From positions 62,001 to 126,000 of the forward strand of contig SAUG01000062.1 in assembly GCA_011316305.1 (NCBI GenBank): a stretch of DNA of 64,000 bases, read 5' to 3'. A program made the position numbers and the translations under genes. The stretch comes from Rusavskia elegans. Taxonomy: Eukaryota; Ascomycota; Lecanoromycetes; Teloschistales; Teloschistaceae. How positions within the stretch are numbered: the first letter of the stretch is position 1; every line of letters begins with the position of its first letter. The notes under the pieces are model-generated. The model worked only from the letters and a program-made list of their open reading frames with translations. It had not been told where the DNA came from and ran no database searches. Below are positions 60,663 through 64,000 of the stretch, piece by piece.

Positions 60663-61323
60663 CGCTTTATTACTTGGTATATTCGCAATCTTCCCAGTTT
60701 TTTTTTACAATAAATCAAGGTGCAGGCTGTGGTGTCTCGTGTGACGGTGTAAAGGGAATTGCAGGCCATTGGGCGCGTGTCCGCTCCTTGAAAAGTCTCG
60801 ATTCGGTTTCTATTAGCGAGACTGACTCGAATATCAAATATTGGAATATGGAAAATTCAGTTTATAGTATATGACTACTTTAGATTTAGAATGTAAGAGC
60901 TGCCTTAGACCACGTGATCTGAATAAATTTCAGAAGGAAAAATTCTATACCAATTAACCCTTTTAGGTATAGTATTTTTGATAGAATATCTCTGAAAATT
61001 TTCCGAACCTTTCGTATATAAAGTACGAGGGTCGGTTATATTTAACATTGCTGCGTTAAATAAGGCTACCATTTTATATATATATTTTACTTTATAATTG
61101 AACGATTTACAGTCTAAAATTTATATAGTCTTTTCGACTGCTTTTAAAAGTTTAGATTTTTGAATTCTATTAAATTTTTCTATAGTTTAAACGAATAATA
61201 AATTTAATAAAGCAAGGTATTTTATAGAAAAAGGGGCGGTTTGCTTAGTAAAATGGCGGGGTACCTCTTTTGGCGCAGCAATTTTAATTGTAACCGACCC
61301 CCGGTAGCTTCCTAGATAATCTA
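60663..61323. other. transition zone from RIP to normal composition, no gene
   Basis: 60663-60900 abruptly regains CpA and TpG (for example CAAGGTGCAGGCTGTGGTG at 60717-60735). 60960-61230 is AT-rich again, then composition becomes normal. A 66-codon open stretch (60674-60874) has no recognisable domain and no clear gene context. I treat it as unlikely to be a gene. Confidence 0.6.
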
Positions 61324-62191
61324 GTGCATCATGCCTCTACCTTAATACCAAGATCGCCCGGACAGTCAATTCGCACAGTCTCGCTGCCTTCTGCAGGCTT
61401 CCGTAGTCTAATGCGGCTTGAGGAGAACAAGATCATACTACGACTGACTGTGCCTCGATATGCTGGGGAATTAAGAAATGGTCAATCTATTATCCAACAC
61501 GTCGGATCTGCCAACCGTTGCCGCGCGTGTTATGAACCAGTCTAGAGCTCAAGGCCAGTGACGAACCGAAGGTGACTTTCGGGTCCTATGACGCCCTAGA
61601 CGAAGATCCGACAGTGGGCGAACCCGTTTAGTGGGAAATCGCACAAAGAAATGAATGACTTGGTCCATGCATTCATGGAGAAGACCAAAATGGATGAGAC
61701 TTACTCCGAGTACATCTGTAAAGGCGCTTCTCTCACCCAGGATTGCGAAGCTTTCAGCGAACTCCGCGAAGATAGTCTTCAATTGAAGCCGGAAGAAAGA
61801 GCGGCACTGGTGCTGGAGGACCCCAGCTCGGCAACAAATGCAACCAATCTGGATACTGTATGCCCTGGTCGGTCGCTGCTCCTTGAGTGCCGCCGATTAA
61901 GTATGGTCGAGGTAGAAAATTCGCGCTGACCTTGAGCGATTCTGATGCTGACGGGATACTGGACCGCTGTCAATGGTCAAGGCACCAAAGATGTTCCGGT
62001 GACCGCTGGTCAACGTGGCTGAATGCACTGTGTTGTTATAGCACAGCTATACTACGCATATGCCTTTGGCATAGGCAAAGACGCCATCGATAGATTTCAC
62101 GGTGGACGTGTCAGAGGCGCTGGTTTAAGAGGCCTCGTTAGTTCAGCACCGCAATCCTTGAAGGCTGGTAACCCTAAGGTCAGCATTTACC
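61324..62191. other. un-RIPped region without an identifiable gene
   Basis: Balanced composition with several overlapping short open stretches on both strands (73, 77, 92, 64 and 131 codons), none dominant. The 92-codon stretch at 61651-61929 has coding-like composition (LKPEERAALVLEDP), but I do not recognise it, and flanking frames are closed. The segment may be the eroded 5' part of the transporter gene or an exon-intron mosaic of a different gene. Confidence 0.45.
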
Positions 62192-62346
62192 AACAAGTGG
62201 TGGCGTCTGTTCATTGCTCGCTCCATGCTTGGACTTGGGATCGGTCCGAAAGGTTCAACAACTCCTATTTACGCTGCCGAATGTACCCTGCCAATATACG
62301 TGGAGCCCTAGTGATGATGTGGCAAATGTGGATCACCCTGGTTGTG
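62192..62346 (+). pseudogene. MFS sugar/quinate-type transporter fragment with frameshift
   Basis: In frame from 62192 the peptide reads NKWWRLFIARSMLGLGIGPK and then TPIYAAECT. After the Thr codon at 62285-62287 one base is missing, and the next frame continues PANIRGALVMMWQMW. Together these match the conserved block of fungal major facilitator sugar transporters (LFxARxxLGLGIGPK, PxYAAECxPxxIRGALVMMWQMW), which surrounds transmembrane segments 4-5. A typical transporter is about 500-550 residues, and only about 50 are recognisable here. No TAG/TAA RIP signature is present, so decay is by ordinary indels. An assembly error at the 1-bp shift is possible, but the missing flanks argue for a relic. 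Confidence 0.8.
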
Positions 62347-62414
62347 GTACATGATCATTGCTGTATCGTGTTGTCTTCTTGGCCACGCCTTGAATCTCAA
62401 TTGTCGTCGATCAC

Positions 62415-63125
62415 ATGAAGCCAGAAAAACTGAGGGTCTCTTGGATTCGCGGAGCAACAAGACTCCAGACTCTGTCTCGCGACTCTTTATTGACACGGCT
62501 AATAGATGACGAACATTTGGACCTTCAATTTCAACATTTCGCCCAGGATTGTCATAATATCATGCCATGCCTCTCAGTATATAAAGACTTCGCCCTGATC
62601 TTTTATATTAAACCAAATTATATCCACTGGGCTGAGGCGGATACTCACTGGACCTTAGGGAGCAACAATCTACGAGGGGTATATCTTGCAACATTGGCAA
62701 TGTCGTCCAGTATACCGTCAGGAATCATAGATTTCGATCACAAGACTGAAAATTTTACCAAAGCCAAGGTCGCATTGGTGTCACAAGCCGCTGAAGCTTC
62801 TGCGATCCCGAAAACCACAACCGCTATCGAAGACTCACCCGCTACCCCTTCACGCAGCACCAGACTTTCCAACGATCCACAGCTTTTGCTCGTCAAAGTC
62901 CTCGCACACGATTTGGGTAAACTACTTGCAAACTCCCCAGAACCTGACGTCTATCGGACACTCAATCGAATTTTCGCTGTTTGGCACAAACGCACGAAAT
63001 TTTATGACGACTTGCGAGATAAGCTGGAAGCCGTCTATAAGGATGCCGGGGTTCCCTTTGAGTCGTTGGCTGAGTGTCTCGATAACGTGAAGGGGATGAA
63101 CAAGAGCAAGAACTGCGACTGCTAG
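62415..63125 (+). CDS. hypothetical protein, 236 codons, unrecognised
   Basis: Longest uninterrupted frame in the un-RIPped part. I do not recognise it. The first 95 codons have an uneven composition and overlap what would be a promoter. A second Met at 62700 follows a TATA-like TATATAAAG (62578-62586) by about 115 bp and would give a 141-residue protein, which I consider the better start. From there the sequence has a Ser/Thr/Pro-rich stretch (about 62835-62870) and then a probably helical segment (LLVKVLAHDLGKLL to YDDLRDKLEAVYKDAG). Past the TAG at 63123 the same frame stays open to a TAG at 63262-63264, so the stop may be within an intron or may be a mutation. Could be a gene, an exon or a pseudogene. 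Confidence 0.45.
   Translation: MKPEKLRVSWIRGATRLQTLSRDSLLTRLIDDEHLDLQFQHFAQDCHNIMPCLSVYKDFALIFYIKPNYIHWAEADTHWTLGSNNLRGVYLATLAMSSSIPSGIIDFDHKTENFTKAKVALVSQAAEASAIPKTTTAIEDSPATPSRSTRLSNDPQLLLVKVLAHDLGKLLANSPEPDVYRTLNRIFAVWHKRTKFYDDLRDKLEAVYKDAGVPFESLAECLDNVKGMNKSKNCDC
62578..62586 (+). promoter_or_regulatory. TATA-box-like sequence
   Basis: TATATAAAG in normal-composition DNA, about 115 bp upstream of the ATG at 62700. It supports the shorter start of the downstream frame, but a chance match in this genome is easy. Confidence 0.35.
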
Positions 63126-63342
63126 GAGGGAAAAGGAGCTGCGGAAAGTTTTGGAAGAGGGTTGCAGGCTACAGAAATCGCCTTCGGACGCACTGGTTCC
63201 CTAAGCTTGACGGGTACCTTATCGTCATCTCCAGCGAGTATGAATGCAACCATAAGCGAGCTTTAGCCGGAAAAGGAGAAACAAGATCGACCGTTACCCA
63301 TTGTCAGCGCCCTCTCGGGCTCCGTTTGTATCGGTATAATGA
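63126..63342. other. spacer or intron-containing region between two reading frames
   Basis: No stop-free frame spans it. The frame of the preceding ORF continues open to 63261 with Ser/Thr-rich sequence. Another frame reads KLDGYLIVISSEYECNHKRALA from 63207 and then continues to a stop at 63403. These may be parts of one decayed or spliced gene. Confidence 0.4.
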
Positions 63343-64000
63343 CAAAGAAGTCTCGCAGAATGCCATTGTTCGCTCGCAACAATCTGTCAGGGATCACACT
63401 TGATTAACGTCTGGCTACAAAAATTATATTTCCCCTTGCACAGTCTCTCTACTTCACGCAGTCCTTCATCATACCAACGAGTTATCGAAAATTTGCAGTT
63501 ATATAACAAGGACGAATATTGTTATACCGAAGCCATCCAGACCCCCGAGTCCTATACAGATAATATGGAGAACCTTGGTTTCGAGTTGACCAATATGGAG
63601 TCACCAGCGACAATACGTGCCCGAGTTCTTGAACGAATAGCCACCAGCAACCTTAAGGCAATAGAAGGCTATATCGCGCATCAACCAGCCGATGAGGAAG
63701 CTAAAGCTATCCAATTGAACTCAATTCGTATACTTTCCAAGGTCAAGTCAGGTAGAAAGGTGATCTGGTCACAAGCAGCAACAGGAGATATAGGTCTCCA
63801 GGTACCTACTACTCAGCAGGTCCCGTTTGAGCCTTCCAGTATTTACGTTCATACAGGAATCGAGTCTTTCCAGCACATCTGCGCAATGGATCGCTATCGA
63901 GACTTTTCTCCTGAAGAGCTTCGTCTTAACGCATACCATCTGGGACGGGGACTTCAAATCTGCTCTGACGAGTGTTTCCATCACATTTGCGCAATGGATC
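63343..64000 (+). CDS. partial protein with 36-residue repeat, nucleoporin-like motif, runs off the right edge
   Basis: Open frame from 63343 through the window end (219 codons, no stop). The first Met is at 63565. A possible intron acceptor (branch-like GATTAACG near 63401, then a pyrimidine-rich tract and GCACAG ending about 63439) suggests the real exon starts near 63440. The middle is helical and charged. At 63868-63891 the peptide FQHICAMD begins a unit continuing RYRDFSPEELRLNAYHLGRG. FHHICAMD recurs exactly 108 bp later (63976-63999), so a 36-residue repeat begins here. The pattern (I-x-AM-x-x-Y-x-x-FS-x-EELRL-x-x-Y) resembles a motif I associate with ascomycete nucleoporin-like proteins; that family link is from memory and tentative. 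Confidence 0.5.

Noticed and set aside
60674..60874. 66-codon open reading frame at the RIP boundary
   Set aside because: Short, no recognisable domain, no supporting context. It is open mainly because this patch is not RIP-mutated.
61549..61973. Minus-strand open stretches of 77 and 64 codons
   Set aside because: They overlap plus-strand stretches of similar length and show no domain. Likely shadows in normal-GC DNA.
62023..62418. 131-codon plus-strand frame as an independent gene
   Set aside because: Only its PANIRGALVMMWQMW part is meaningful, and the matching upstream transporter segment is in a different frame. It is a frameshifted transporter relic, not a separate gene.
63769..63984. 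71-codon minus-strand frame
   Set aside because: It is antisense to the repeat-containing frame 63343-64000, whose 36-residue periodicity is better evidence of coding.

Overview
The window looks like a heterochromatic block from a filamentous ascomycete (Pezizomycotina) genome that carries out repeat-induced point mutation (RIP). From base 1 to about 60,660 the DNA is very AT-rich. CpA and its complement TpG are almost absent, TpA is everywhere, and CpG, CpC and CpT persist. This is the CpA-to-TpA signature of RIP carried close to saturation. As a result almost every Gln codon in the former transposon genes is now a stop, Cys and His of zinc knuckles read Tyr, and catalytic Asp reads Asn. No intact gene is present in this part. 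The species cannot be named from the sequence.

The RIP block is a set of nested transposons, resolved here by matching LTR pairs and target-site duplications (TSDs). Names are mine. (1) 1-1930 is the 3' end of a Ty3/gypsy element (family G2) with its 3' LTR. (2) About 2390-13600 and 14030-40680 are two tandem copies of an unrecognised family A with one long plus-strand reading frame. Copy A1 is split by gypsy element G1 (3933-11332). Copy A2 is split by gypsy chromovirus G3-outer (15950-37894). G3-outer is split by a second G3 copy in the opposite orientation (18404-33732). That inner copy holds a full-length G2 element (22508-30823) and a tRNA-headed SINE-like element (21661-22081). Removing the nested insertions leaves both G3 copies at about 6.6 kb, which supports the parse. 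(3) 40706-41348 has a 74-bp palindrome and a small TTAGCC/GGCTAA-rich segment. (4) 41345-60660 is Ty1/copia sequence on the minus strand in two pieces. It is joined and interrupted by a gag-less gypsy chromovirus G4 (42953-46988), two hAT-like non-autonomous elements (49825-50491 and 51845-55622), and two short G4 derivatives in inverted orientation (52224-55531 plus, 56151-59558 minus).

Near base 60,663 the RIP signature weakens, and from about 61,320 composition is normal. This last 2.7 kb holds a frameshifted relic of an MFS sugar-transporter gene (62192-62346), an unrecognised 236-codon reading frame (62415-63125), and a reading frame running off the right edge (63343-64000). That last frame ends in a 36-residue repeat resembling motifs I associate with ascomycete nucleoporin-like proteins. 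The window is therefore the edge of a repeat-rich compartment (pericentromeric, subtelomeric or an AT-rich isochore; position alone does not decide) against a degraded genic margin.

The transposons do not cooperate as a pathway. Their order of insertion is the main information: family A first, then G3-outer, G3-inner, and then G2 and the SINE. The SINE kept its CpA and TpG inside a fully mutated reverse-transcriptase gene.
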